Shown: positions 1 to 7,105 of the stretch, piece by piece
Layout of the letters: every line of letters starts with the position of its first letter
Position numbering within the stretch: position 1 is the first letter of the stretch
Source: CAYFWF01 sp964346815
GTDB taxonomy: Bacteria > Acidobacteriota > Aminicenantia > Aminicenantales > Aminicenantaceae
Assembly: GCA_964346815.1 (NCBI GenBank)
Contig: CAYFWF010000011.1
Coordinates: forward strand, 1 to 10,819
Direction: 5' to 3'
DNA length: 10,819 nt
The notes under the pieces: model-generated
Databases searched by the model: none
Told to the model about the DNA's origin: nothing
The model's input: the letters and a program-made list of their open reading frames with translations, nothing else
Position numbers and translations under genes: made by a program

Positions 1-2
1 CT

Positions 3-2132
3 GGGTTCACTTCCCCGGGTAAGATATTCAGCGGCATGCTGAAATGGATCGAAGGAAATTACCAGACTACGGATCTCTGCCGCATGATCGAGAGCGGTGA
101 CCTGAAGCTTTACGGTAAAAGAAAAGATGTCCCTTCTGCACAGAAAACCAGCCGTTATTTGAAGAGAGCCATGATCGGTTGGGGAAGGGAGCGATATGAG
201 GAGCGGCTGGGGAATTTGAAGAAAAATTATGAGAGCAAAATCTCTAAGATTTCGGATGAAGATGACGAGGACAGGACACCGGAATATGAGGCCATTATCA
301 AGGATATTGGCCAGGTTAAAAAGCTGGTAAAAGCGATGCTTGGCTGCTTTCCTTTGTGGGAGGATGAGAAGGAGGTCCATTTCGGAGAGCTCTGCCAGGG
401 AATCTCCCTGTTTTTAAAGGAATTTTCACGCATACAGAATGAGCTGGACAGGGAGGCCTATGCTGCGGTCCGGGCTAAGCTGGATGAGGTGGCAGCGCTT
501 GAGACGGCTCTACTTCCGAAAGAGGATGCCTATGAGAGGCTCCGCATCCTGCTAGAGGGCATCAGAGTCAATAAATCGGGTCCGCAGCCTGGACATCTCC
601 ATCTTTCAAGCTTTCGATTGGGCGGGTTTTCGGGCCGGCCTCTGACCTTTGTGGTGGGTCTCAACCAGGAGCTTTTCCCAGGGACTGGATACCAGGATCC
701 CTTTCTTCTGGATGAGGAAAGAGGGAGGATTTCTGCCTCGCTCAAGACCACAGAGGATACCCTGAGGGAGAATCTTTATGGGATGGCAGCCCTCATCTCA
801 GGGCTCCGGGGCAGGGCTGTGCTGAGCTATTCCTCTTATGACATCGTAGAGGAACGGCCGTCTTTTCCGTCATCTATAATGCTTCAGGCTTTCCGTCTTG
901 TGGAGGGAAAGCCGAGGTTCGATTATTCGGCGCTTCTGGAGCGGCTTCCCGAACCGCATGGATTTCTGCCTGAAGATATGGAGAAGACATTCGATACGAT
1001 CGACTGGTGGCTGCGGAAGCTTTCCTCTGACGGTACACTCTATGACGGGATCGATGCTGTGAAAGGCTGTTTTCCTGAGCTCGGTCAGGGAATCGAAGCT
1101 CTCGATATCCGGAATGCTTTGAGATTGAGTCCCTATGAGGGAATAGTCCAGGTGAGGGCCGAAGAAGCCCACCCTCTCTTCAACAGAGATGTGATCATGT
1201 CTTCATCACGGTTCGAGCTCCTGGCATCCTGTCCTTTTGCCTATTTCCTGAGTTACATTCTCGGACTTGCCAAGCCGGAAGAGGTCACATTCGATCCCTC
1301 GGTGTGGCTGGATCCTCTGCAGAGAGGAAGCCTGATCCATGAGATATTCTGCGCGTTCATGTCAGAGGTGAAGAAGAGGGGGGAAAAGGTCGAAGCGAAA
1401 AAACACCTCTCCCCTATCCAGGAGATCGCCGAGGAGATCATTGCCCGCTACAAGGAAGAGATCCCGCCGCCCTCTGAAGGGGTTTTCGCAAAAGAGAAGG
1501 CCGAGGTGATACAGGCGCTGGATGTATTCTTGGCGGCAGAGGAGAAACTGGGAGAGCGGGTGGAGCCGCTGATGTTCGAGGTCGTTTTCGGGATCGCTGA
1601 GGAGAAGGGCAAAGGAATGGAAGAGCCGGTGGAGGTGCCGCTTGCGCCTGATCGTTCATTCCGGCTCAGGGGGCGGATCGACAGGATCGACCGGGTGGAA
1701 GGCAGCGGCTACCGGGTCGTCGATTACAAAACAGGACGCTACTCCCGGTATGACAAATTCCGGTGCTTCGGTGGAGGACGTACCCTCCAGCATGTCCTTT
1801 ATGCTCTGGCTGCAGAGGCCATATTGAAGAAGACAGGAAAGGATGCAAAGCCCAAGGTGGTCGAGAGCGGGTATTATTTTCCGACACAAAGGGGGGAAGG
1901 CAAGGAGGTGACGGTCAAGGAATTCGACAGGCATGCGCTCAAGGGGCTGCTGAGGGAGCTTTTGGATATTGTAAAGAAGGGGCATTTTATCGGCAGCCTG
2001 GACAAAACAGACTGCACCTATTGTGATTTTAAGCCCATCTGTGGAGAGGGTGCGGCTGATAGGACTAAAGCAAAGAAGAACGCAAATCCTGAAGAGTTCG
2101 GCATCGTGGACAGGCTCAAAGAGTATAAATAG
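3..2132 (+). CDS. addB: AddB-like helicase-nuclease subunit (5' partial)
   Basis: This is the C-terminal part of an AddB-type subunit of the AddAB double-strand-break resection nuclease, which processes DNA ends for RecA. The frame is open to the left edge, so the ATG at 36 is internal; about 709 codons are visible, and AddB proteins are usually near 1,000-1,150 residues. Counting from that ATG, the first half has a helicase-like core element (VVGLNQELFP near residues 206-215, then an acidic DEER stretch). The second half is a PD-(D/E)XK nuclease: G-x3-H with H435, D549 in RGRID, then D563-Y-K565-T-G, and the Q585-x3-Y589 motif. Cysteines C399, C660, C663 and C669 (one Cys, then C-x2-C-x5-C) match the 4Fe-4S staple of AddB and Cas4-like nucleases. 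It ends 2 bases before the helicase gene, so the two are almost certainly co-transcribed and co-assembled. Another Fe-S RecB-family nuclease is possible but less likely. Confidence 0.85.
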   Translation, partial: GFTSPGKIFSGMLKWIEGNYQTTDLCRMIESGDLKLYGKRKDVPSAQKTSRYLKRAMIGWGRERYEERLGNLKKNYESKISKISDEDDEDRTPEYEAIIKDIGQVKKLVKAMLGCFPLWEDEKEVHFGELCQGISLFLKEFSRIQNELDREAYAAVRAKLDEVAALETALLPKEDAYERLRILLEGIRVNKSGPQPGHLHLSSFRLGGFSGRPLTFVVGLNQELFPGTGYQDPFLLDEERGRISASLKTTEDTLRENLYGMAALISGLRGRAVLSYSSYDIVEERPSFPSSIMLQAFRLVEGKPRFDYSALLERLPEPHGFLPEDMEKTFDTIDWWLRKLSSDGTLYDGIDAVKGCFPELGQGIEALDIRNALRLSPYEGIVQVRAEEAHPLFNRDVIMSSSRFELLASCPFAYFLSYILGLAKPEEVTFDPSVWLDPLQRGSLIHEIFCAFMSEVKKRGEKVEAKKHLSPIQEIAEEIIARYKEEIPPPSEGVFAKEKAEVIQALDVFLAAEEKLGERVEPLMFEVVFGIAEEKGKGMEEPVEVPLAPDRSFRLRGRIDRIDRVEGSGYRVVDYKTGRYSRYDKFRCFGGGRTLQHVLYALAAEAILKKTGKDAKPKVVESGYYFPTQRGEGKEVTVKEFDRHALKGLLRELLDIVKKGHFIGSLDKTDCTYCDFKPICGEGAADRTKAKKNANPEEFGIVDRLKEYK

Positions 2133-2134
2133 CC

Positions 2135-5100
2135 ATGGATAACCGCAAGCTTTTAGACAAGGAAGCCAGGGACAAGATCAAGACCGCACTGGATACGACT
2201 CTGCTTGTGGAGGCAGGGGCAGGTTCAGGAAAGACCCACAGCCTGGTGGACAGGATGCTGGCACTTTTGGCATCGGGAAGGGCCAGGATCAACACCTTTG
2301 CGGCGGTGACGTTTACCAGGAAGGCAGCGGCTGAGCTGCGGGGGCGGTTCCAGACCGAGCTGGAGAGGACGGTTCTGGCAGTACGGGATAGCGAGGAGGA
2401 TGAGGAAATCCACGACCGGCTGGCCGAGGCCCTCCACTATCTGGAGCAGAGCTTTATCGGGACCATCCATTCCTTCTGTGCCAAGATTTTGAGGGAACGG
2501 CCCATAGAGATCGCATTGGACCCTGATTTTGCAGAGCTCGAAGAGATCGAGAACAGCATCTTCAGGGAGAACTGCTGGCATGAGTATCTGGTGAAGGCAA
2601 GACTCGAGGATGAGGAGGGGCTTGGTGGATTGGAGAAGGCCGGCATCACTCCTGATGAGCTGAAGGATTCGTTCGTGTCTCTGTCGCTCTATCCTGAGGT
2701 GGAGCTCATCGGAGGGAGCGATGAGGAACCGGATTATGGAGCCTACAGGAAGGCGCTCGAGGATTTTCTGGGGATGGCCCGGGAGAGGGTTCCTTCTGTA
2801 AGACCTGAGAAAGGGTATGATGACCTCCAGTATTTGATGGACCGCTGTTTTCTACGTCAGGCAAACCTCGATTTTCAGGACCATGGGGTGCTGATGGAGA
2901 CATTCGAGCTTTTGGATAAAAACGCGGGTGTTGTACAGAACAGGTGGCCCTCCAAAGAGGAAGCGCTGGGTTTCAGGGATGCGTTCGAGTCGTTCAGTGA
3001 TGAGGTGATCAGGGAAGTATTGAGGCGGTGGCGGGAGTACAGGCATTCGAAGATTCTGGCCTTTTTGAAGCCGGCTCTAGATTTCTTCAGGGAGAGGAGG
3101 TTGAGCCAGTCGAAACTCAATTTTCAAGACCAGTTGATGCTGGCCTCTGAACTACTGAGGGAAAACCCAGAGGTCAGGCAGTATTTCAGCAGGCGGTATT
3201 CCCATATCCTGGTGGATGAGTTCCAGGACACAGATCCCATCCAGGCAGAGGTTTTGCTTTATCTGGCAGGGACAGACACAGAGGAGAAAGACTGGCATAG
3301 GCTTGTACCCAGGCCTGGATCGCTGTTTCTGGTGGGCGATCCGAAGCAGTCGATCTTCCGTTTCAGGCGGGCCGATATCGACACCTACAACCTGGTAAAG
3401 GAACAGATCGGGAAGGGTGGCGGAGAGGTGATTCACCTGACCACGAATTTCCGGTCTCTGGATGAGCTTGCAGAGTGGAACAATGGGGTGTTCAAGAGCG
3501 TGTTTCCTGAGGAGGCGGACAGATACCAGGCAGCCTTTGCCCCAATGAATACGGTGAGGGATGGGGATGAGCGGCTTCACGGGGTGTACAAGATCTCTAT
3601 ACCCAAGCAGGAAAGGAACAAGACAGAGCTGATCGTGGATATCGATTCTGAAAAGATCGCCGATTTCGTAAGCTGTGCCTTGGGTGATGGGGCAGATGGA
3701 GGGAATGGAAATGGATGGTCACCGTCGGATTTCATGATTTTGTTCCGCTACAAAAAACATATGACCGTGTATGCCAGGGCATTGGAGAAACGGGGCATCC
3801 CGTATGAGATAACCGGAAGCAGCGCCTTTTCAGAGTCTGAGGAAGCGAGGGAAATTCTGAACCTGGCGAGAGCTCTGAACGACCCCGACAATCCTATCTA
3901 TACGGTGGCTGTTTTGAGAGGGGTCTTCTTCGGAGTGAGCGATGAGGAATTGTATAGGCACAAACAAAAAAGGGGACGGTTCTCTTTTTCGACGAAAGAG
4001 GAGGAGAAAGGAGAAGGTGATGGAGAAAGAGAGGGAGATGAGGGAGAGCATGAGAACGAAGGAGAGGCTGAAGACAGAGTCGTGAGAAGTCTTGCCAAAC
4101 TCAGGCATTGGTGGGGATGGATCAGGGAGTATCCGGCGACCACGGCCCTGGAGATGATCTTCGAGGATTCGGGGATCTTCAATTATGCCGCATCCTCTGA
4201 GATGGGGAGCAGCCGGGCCGGAAACCTTTTCAAGCTGCTGACGATCCTGCGCAGCCAGGAGAGGGAAGGTGCAGCATCCTTTGCCGAGCTTGTGGATTAC
4301 CTGGAGGAGCTCGTTTCTGTGCACGAGATAGAAGAGATGAGTTTGACACCGGGGAGAAAAAACGCTGTCCGGCTGATGAACCTGCATAAGGCAAAGGGAT
4401 TGGAAGCGTCTTTTGTTTTCCTGGCAAATCCGGTGGGAATTAAGGGGCATGAGCCGGACAAACACATCATCCGAGAAGGAATGATTCCTGAGGGATATTT
4501 TCTATGCAGGAAAAAAGTCGGGGAGTTTCATTGGGCCGCACTTTCCCATCCTGTGGGATGGGAGGAAAAGGCCGAAGAGGAGAGGCAGTATGATGAGGCC
4601 GAGGAGCAGAGGCTGATGTATGTGGCCTCGACAAGGGCCAAAGACTGCCTGGTGGTGAGCACATATGAGGGAGCACTGGGAGGGAGGCGCGCATGGAGTT
4701 CCATGGATGATTACATACAGGGTGCGCCTGAGCTCCAGATACCGGATGTGAGAGCTGTCGAGGAAAGGGAGAAACTGAGGCTTAAGGAGGACGAATGGGA
4801 AGAGGCGAAGGAGGAGATTAAGCAGCGTTGGGATGTGGTGGCCGTGCCGAGTTATGCCGTGGAGAGTGTGACGTCGCTGGCCAAGAAGGATCTGGAAGTG
4901 CCCGAGTGGAGGAGGGGAAGTTACGGTATGGCCTGGGGCAGAGCCGTGCACAAGATGCTCGAGACCGTAGGGAAATGGGATGGCGATTGGCACGGTGATG
5001 GGAAAGGCGATGTTAACGGCAACGGCGAGGGACAGGCCGATAAGAGCAGAAAAAGCAGCACTGACAGATATTTTCAAAGGCTCATCCAGTTAGGAGAAAA

Positions 5101-5491
5101 TATCCTGGTGGCAGAAGAAATGAGTCTGGATAAAAGGGTCGAACTTGTGAAACTGGTTCTTTCGATAACAAGATCCGAATTCTGGCAACGGGTGAAGCAG
5201 GCCGAGAGGAAGCTCTTCGAAGTGCCCTTCTCGATCCTGACGGATAGAGAAGCGTTGCCCACCATTCTGACCGGGGCCATCGACCTGGCTTTTTTGGAGA
5301 GCGAGGGGTGGATCATCGCCGACTTCAAAACAGACGATGTCGGAGACAACCTCCAGAGCTTCGTCGAATACTATGCCCCACAGGTTAAAATCTACTGCCG
5401 CTACTGGGCAGAGATCACCAGACAGCCCATCAAAGAAGCCGGCCTCTATTTCACATCCATCGATAAGTGGGTAGAAATAAAACTGAGCTAA
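2135..5491 (+). CDS. addA: AddA-like UvrD-family helicase/PD-(D/E)XK nuclease
   Basis: This 1118-residue protein is the ATP-driven helicase and second nuclease subunit of an AddAB-type complex. Superfamily 1 motifs are all visible: Walker A GAGSGKT at 28-34, motif Ia TFTRKAAAELR, motif II D361-E-F-Q-D365, motif III GDPKQSIFRFRRAD from 401, motif V NLHKAKGLE around H751, and motif VI YVASTRAKD from 829. The C-terminal nuclease shows a conserved His (H939 in GRAVHKMLE), D1050 in GAIDLAF, D1063-F-K1065-T-D, and the QVKIY signature. The ATG lies 2 bases after the preceding TAG with no obvious Shine-Dalgarno site, which suggests translational coupling. Length is near the usual AddA size. Three low-complexity inserts are unusual: Gly/Asn-rich at about 517-527, Glu/Gly-rich at about 621-648, and Gly/Asp/Asn-rich at about 949-967. 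They fall between motifs and spare all catalytic residues, so activity is expected to be intact. RecB is the alternative name; the adjacent Fe-S subunit favours AddA. Confidence 0.9.
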   Translation: MDNRKLLDKEARDKIKTALDTTLLVEAGAGSGKTHSLVDRMLALLASGRARINTFAAVTFTRKAAAELRGRFQTELERTVLAVRDSEEDEEIHDRLAEALHYLEQSFIGTIHSFCAKILRERPIEIALDPDFAELEEIENSIFRENCWHEYLVKARLEDEEGLGGLEKAGITPDELKDSFVSLSLYPEVELIGGSDEEPDYGAYRKALEDFLGMARERVPSVRPEKGYDDLQYLMDRCFLRQANLDFQDHGVLMETFELLDKNAGVVQNRWPSKEEALGFRDAFESFSDEVIREVLRRWREYRHSKILAFLKPALDFFRERRLSQSKLNFQDQLMLASELLRENPEVRQYFSRRYSHILVDEFQDTDPIQAEVLLYLAGTDTEEKDWHRLVPRPGSLFLVGDPKQSIFRFRRADIDTYNLVKEQIGKGGGEVIHLTTNFRSLDELAEWNNGVFKSVFPEEADRYQAAFAPMNTVRDGDERLHGVYKISIPKQERNKTELIVDIDSEKIADFVSCALGDGADGGNGNGWSPSDFMILFRYKKHMTVYARALEKRGIPYEITGSSAFSESEEAREILNLARALNDPDNPIYTVAVLRGVFFGVSDEELYRHKQKRGRFSFSTKEEEKGEGDGEREGDEGEHENEGEAEDRVVRSLAKLRHWWGWIREYPATTALEMIFEDSGIFNYAASSEMGSSRAGNLFKLLTILRSQEREGAASFAELVDYLEELVSVHEIEEMSLTPGRKNAVRLMNLHKAKGLEASFVFLANPVGIKGHEPDKHIIREGMIPEGYFLCRKKVGEFHWAALSHPVGWEEKAEEERQYDEAEEQRLMYVASTRAKDCLVVSTYEGALGGRRAWSSMDDYIQGAPELQIPDVRAVEEREKLRLKEDEWEEAKEEIKQRWDVVAVPSYAVESVTSLAKKDLEVPEWRRGSYGMAWGRAVHKMLETVGKWDGDWHGDGKGDVNGNGEGQADKSRKSSTDRYFQRLIQLGENILVAEEMSLDKRVELVKLVLSITRSEFWQRVKQAERKLFEVPFSILTDREALPTILTGAIDLAFLESEGWIIADFKTDDVGDNLQSFVEYYAPQVKIYCRYWAEITRQPIKEAGLYFTSIDKWVEIKLS

Positions 5492-5517
5492 TTCAAACGC
5501 ACTGGATAAAATGACAT

Positions 5518-5589
5518 TGTCATGGCGAGCGAACAAGGAGAGCGTGGCCATCCAGTGATCGCCACGTCATTTCACCCCCCGCGATGACA
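5518..5589. repeat. MITE/REP-like palindromic intergenic repeat
   Basis: This 72-bp element begins TGTCATGGCG and ends CGCGATGACA, so the outer arms are inverted repeats (9 of 10 match). The inner ends also pair: GCGTGGCCATC on the left against GATCGCCACGT on the right, 10 of 11, around a 4-base centre. The middle parts of the arms diverge. The GTCAT-GCGAGCG type of terminus is typical of short palindromic repeats found in many copies in some bacterial genomes. It sits 26 bp after the helicase stop codon and could fold in RNA and help end that transcript, although no T-tract follows. Confidence 0.65.
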
Positions 5590-5617
5590 GAGGAATGAAT
5601 ACAATCATAATATTGAC

Positions 5618-5725
5618 ATGAGTTTTGACAAAGAAGAACAGAAGGCCCTCTGGTGGCTGGTCAAGTGGGGGCTGTTCTGGATCCTGGTCCTATTGCTTTT
5701 CGGCGTCCCGATACTGATTTTCTAG
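5618..5725 (+). CDS. 35-aa single-pass membrane miniprotein
   Basis: A short reading frame from ATG to TAG encodes 35 residues. A charged, soluble N-terminus (DKEEQK) is followed by a Trp-rich hydrophobic segment of about 25 residues (WWLVKWGLFWILVLLLF, then GVPILIF), consistent with one transmembrane helix. Its reality is supported by a second, decayed copy at 8813-8911 that aligns without gaps over 33 codons (83 of 99 bases), with several of the differences silent or conservative. No good Shine-Dalgarno site precedes the ATG; AGAGGA lies too far upstream at 5588-5593. I do not recognise the family. The tryptophans and the lysine inside the hydrophobic stretch may suggest a membrane-interface peptide or a small regulator of a membrane complex, but no function is assigned. 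Confidence 0.6.
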   Translation: MSFDKEEQKALWWLVKWGLFWILVLLLFGVPILIF

Positions 5726-5756
5726 CATATCTCAAAAATCTTGGTCCGAGTTACAA

Positions 5757-5779
5757 AAATACAAGCTGTATCTGTATTT
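5757..5779. promoter_or_regulatory. Dyad-symmetric site AAATACA-N9-TGTATTT
   Basis: Two perfect 7-bp inverted half-sites, AAATACA and TGTATTT, are separated by 9 bases. A second small dyad, TACA-AGC-TGTA, is nested within. The site lies in the AT-rich spacer between the miniprotein and the MNT gene, about 72 bp before the first candidate -35 box. It could be an operator or a weak hairpin; nothing identifies the binding protein. Confidence 0.3.
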
Positions 5780-5850
5780 CAGTGCGTATCAGCAGATATG
5801 TGAGATTTCATGAACAAGTCAGCCGTCGATAAATAATGATGGCAAAAGAA

Positions 5851-5879
5851 TTGCATTGTGTTCCCATTTCAGGTACAAT
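5851..5879 (+). promoter_or_regulatory. Candidate promoter of the MNT-HEPN unit
   Basis: TTGCAT (-35, 5851-5856) and TACAAT (-10, 5874-5879) are separated by exactly 17 bases. Transcription would start near 5886-5888, only a few bases before the ATG at 5890, giving a leaderless or nearly leaderless mRNA. This agrees with the absence of a Shine-Dalgarno site before that ATG. It also argues against the longer frame starting at 5836, which would run through the promoter. Confidence 0.5.
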
Positions 5880-5885
5880 TGTACC
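5872..5885. promoter_or_regulatory. Perfect 14-bp palindrome over the -10 box (candidate operator)
   Basis: GGTACAATTGTACC is fully self-complementary and contains the candidate -10 hexamer TACAAT. A repressor bound here would block RNA polymerase directly. The first gene downstream begins with a winged-helix domain, so autoregulation by that protein is a natural inference, as in many toxin-antitoxin-like operons. Confidence 0.45.
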
Positions 5886-5889
5886 CAAT

Positions 5890-6516
5890 ATGAGCACACT
5901 CTCCCCTGAGAAGACTCTTCTATCTAACCTCTTCGGGAAAACGAGAAGATCGATACTCGCATTGCTCTACTCTCATCCCGACGAATCCTTTTATGTCCGG
6001 CAGATTCTTCGCACTGCAGGTATCGCCCCTGGCGCAGCTCATCGAGAATTAAAATGGTTATCCGAAACAGGCATTATCCTGAGGAAAGTCAGCGGACATC
6101 AAGTTTATTATCAAGCCAATTCCGAATGTCCTATTTTTTGGGAGCTCAAAAACATCATCACCAAGACAGTGGGCGTAGCTGACATAATCCGTGCACAATT
6201 GGCACCCATAGAAAATCGGATCGATATTGCTCTCCTTTTCGGGTCCATCGTTCGAGGGAAAGAATCCAAGGACAGCGATATCGACATTCTCATCGTTGGT
6301 GATCTGACCTTTGCAGAAATTTCCGAAAGATTAGCTCCTGTTCAAAAAATACTGGGAAGAGAAACGAACCCTGCAGTTTTCAGCTCCGATGAATTCCAGG
6401 ACGAGCTCAAAAAAGGCCATCACTTTCTCAATTCTGTCTTGAAAAGTGACATTATTTATTTGATCGGGGATGAAATTGAGCTTAAACGGATGGCTGAAAA
6501 ACGGATGGCTGATTGA
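5890..6516 (+). CDS. Winged-helix plus MNT nucleotidyltransferase (antitoxin-like)
   Basis: This fusion has an N-terminal winged-helix DNA-binding domain and a C-terminal minimal nucleotidyltransferase of the DNA polymerase beta superfamily. Numbering is from the upstream ATG at 5836. The helix-turn-helix part spans about 25-95 (LFGKTRRSILALLYSHPDES, then YVRQILRTAG and RELKWLSETGIILRK). The transferase motif is G136-S137 in LFGSIVRGKESKDSDIDI, with D148 and D150 as metal ligands, so it looks catalytically competent. I chose ATG 5890 (208 residues) because family similarity begins at LFGKTRR and the 54 bases between 5836 and 5890 hold a promoter-like site and palindrome; a 226-residue product from 5836 is the alternative. 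MNT proteins paired with HEPN proteins act as antitoxins that modify or neutralise the HEPN partner in type VII-like modules. That role is inferred here from domains and the neighbouring gene. The last residues contain a tandem duplication (KRMAE-KRMAD). Confidence 0.8.
   Translation: MSTLSPEKTLLSNLFGKTRRSILALLYSHPDESFYVRQILRTAGIAPGAAHRELKWLSETGIILRKVSGHQVYYQANSECPIFWELKNIITKTVGVADIIRAQLAPIENRIDIALLFGSIVRGKESKDSDIDILIVGDLTFAEISERLAPVQKILGRETNPAVFSSDEFQDELKKGHHFLNSVLKSDIIYLIGDEIELKRMAEKRMAD
6484..6513 (+). repeat. 15-bp tandem duplication at the MNT C-terminus
   Basis: The block AAACGGATGGCTGA occurs twice with a period of 15 bases, encoding KRMAE then KRMAD directly before the TGA stop. The unit length keeps the frame. 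Each copy supplies an ATG in the same reading frame as the downstream HEPN gene, separated from it only by the TGA at 6514-6516. Confidence 0.7.
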
Positions 6517-6558
6517 GCACAAAACCAGCGTAGAAGGATCGAGGATTTATTCCGTATC

Positions 6559-6903
6559 GTGGATCGTGATCTCAAAGATTGCGAAGTAACCAGGCTGAGT
6601 CCGGATTGGAGGTTCAATATTGCCTATAATGCAGCTCTTCAGTGTGCCAAAGCAGCACTGGCAGCCGCAGGGTACCGGCCCACAAGAGAATCACATCATT
6701 ATCGTCTAATTCATTCTCTGGCCTACACAATTCATGCCAGCGATAAACTGATTATCCAGTTCGACATGTTCAGGAAAAAACGGAATATCAGCGATTATTT
6801 GAGATCAGGCGAAATATCAGATCAAGAGGTCAAAGAAATGATTGCCCTGGCAAAGAAATTACGGACCCGAGTGCAAAACTGGATAAAGGAAAGGCAGGAT
6901 TGA
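6559..6903 (+). CDS. HEPN-domain protein (toxin-like partner of the MNT)
   Basis: A 114-residue, all-helical protein begins at GTG 6559. The sequence around LSPDWRFNIAYNAALQ, the paired histidines H46-H47 and the element R72-K-K-R75-N76-x3-Y80 fit the HEPN superfamily, in a subgroup where the usual R-x4-6-H is replaced by R-N-x3-Y. HEPN proteins beside MNT genes are often RNases or RNase-derived toxins, so a conditional RNA-targeting role is inferred, but the missing His leaves catalysis uncertain. The gene lies 42 bases after the MNT stop, in the same frame. Those 42 bases are fully open and read RRRIEDLFRIV just before the GTG, which looks like the first HEPN helix. The true start may therefore be upstream at a non-standard codon (for example ATC 6538), or the two domains may once have been one frame. 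GAGG at 6540-6543 is 15 bases from the GTG, a poor spacing. Confidence 0.7.
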   Translation: MDRDLKDCEVTRLSPDWRFNIAYNAALQCAKAALAAAGYRPTRESHHYRLIHSLAYTIHASDKLIIQFDMFRKKRNISDYLRSGEISDQEVKEMIALAKKLRTRVQNWIKERQD

Positions 6904-6923
6904 CCTTGCATTCGAACGCGTAA

Positions 6924-6949
6924 TTGACATATAGACGTCTATTTGTCAA
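6924..6949. promoter_or_regulatory. Near-perfect 26-bp palindrome (candidate operator)
   Basis: Starting TTGACA and ending TGTCAA around a central ATAGACGTCTAT core, 12 of 13 base pairs of this dyad are complementary; the single mismatch is T6930 opposite T6943. It begins 20 bp after the HEPN stop. TTGACA is also a perfect -35 consensus, but no convincing -10 box follows at 16-18 bases. An operator for the following gene, or for a regulator shared with the MNT-HEPN unit, is the simplest reading. A terminator is less likely because no T-run follows. Confidence 0.5.
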
Positions 6950-7105
6950 CAATAATTATTTCATAAGAGCCAATCATATCTTGGAAACGATGGTCCTATC
7001 AAATTCCACTGTCTGCACATGTAAAGCAGTTCCATATTTTATCTTATTTCGATATTATGCTTATCATATAAGTGCGGCGGAACACCGCTTAAGAGAGAAA
7101 GAGAT

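Noticed and set aside
3830..4465. A 211-codon frame on the minus strand inside addA.
   Set aside because: It is the reverse complement of well-supported helicase coding sequence; its Ser/Leu/Pro-rich stretch is only the complement of the purine-rich insert.
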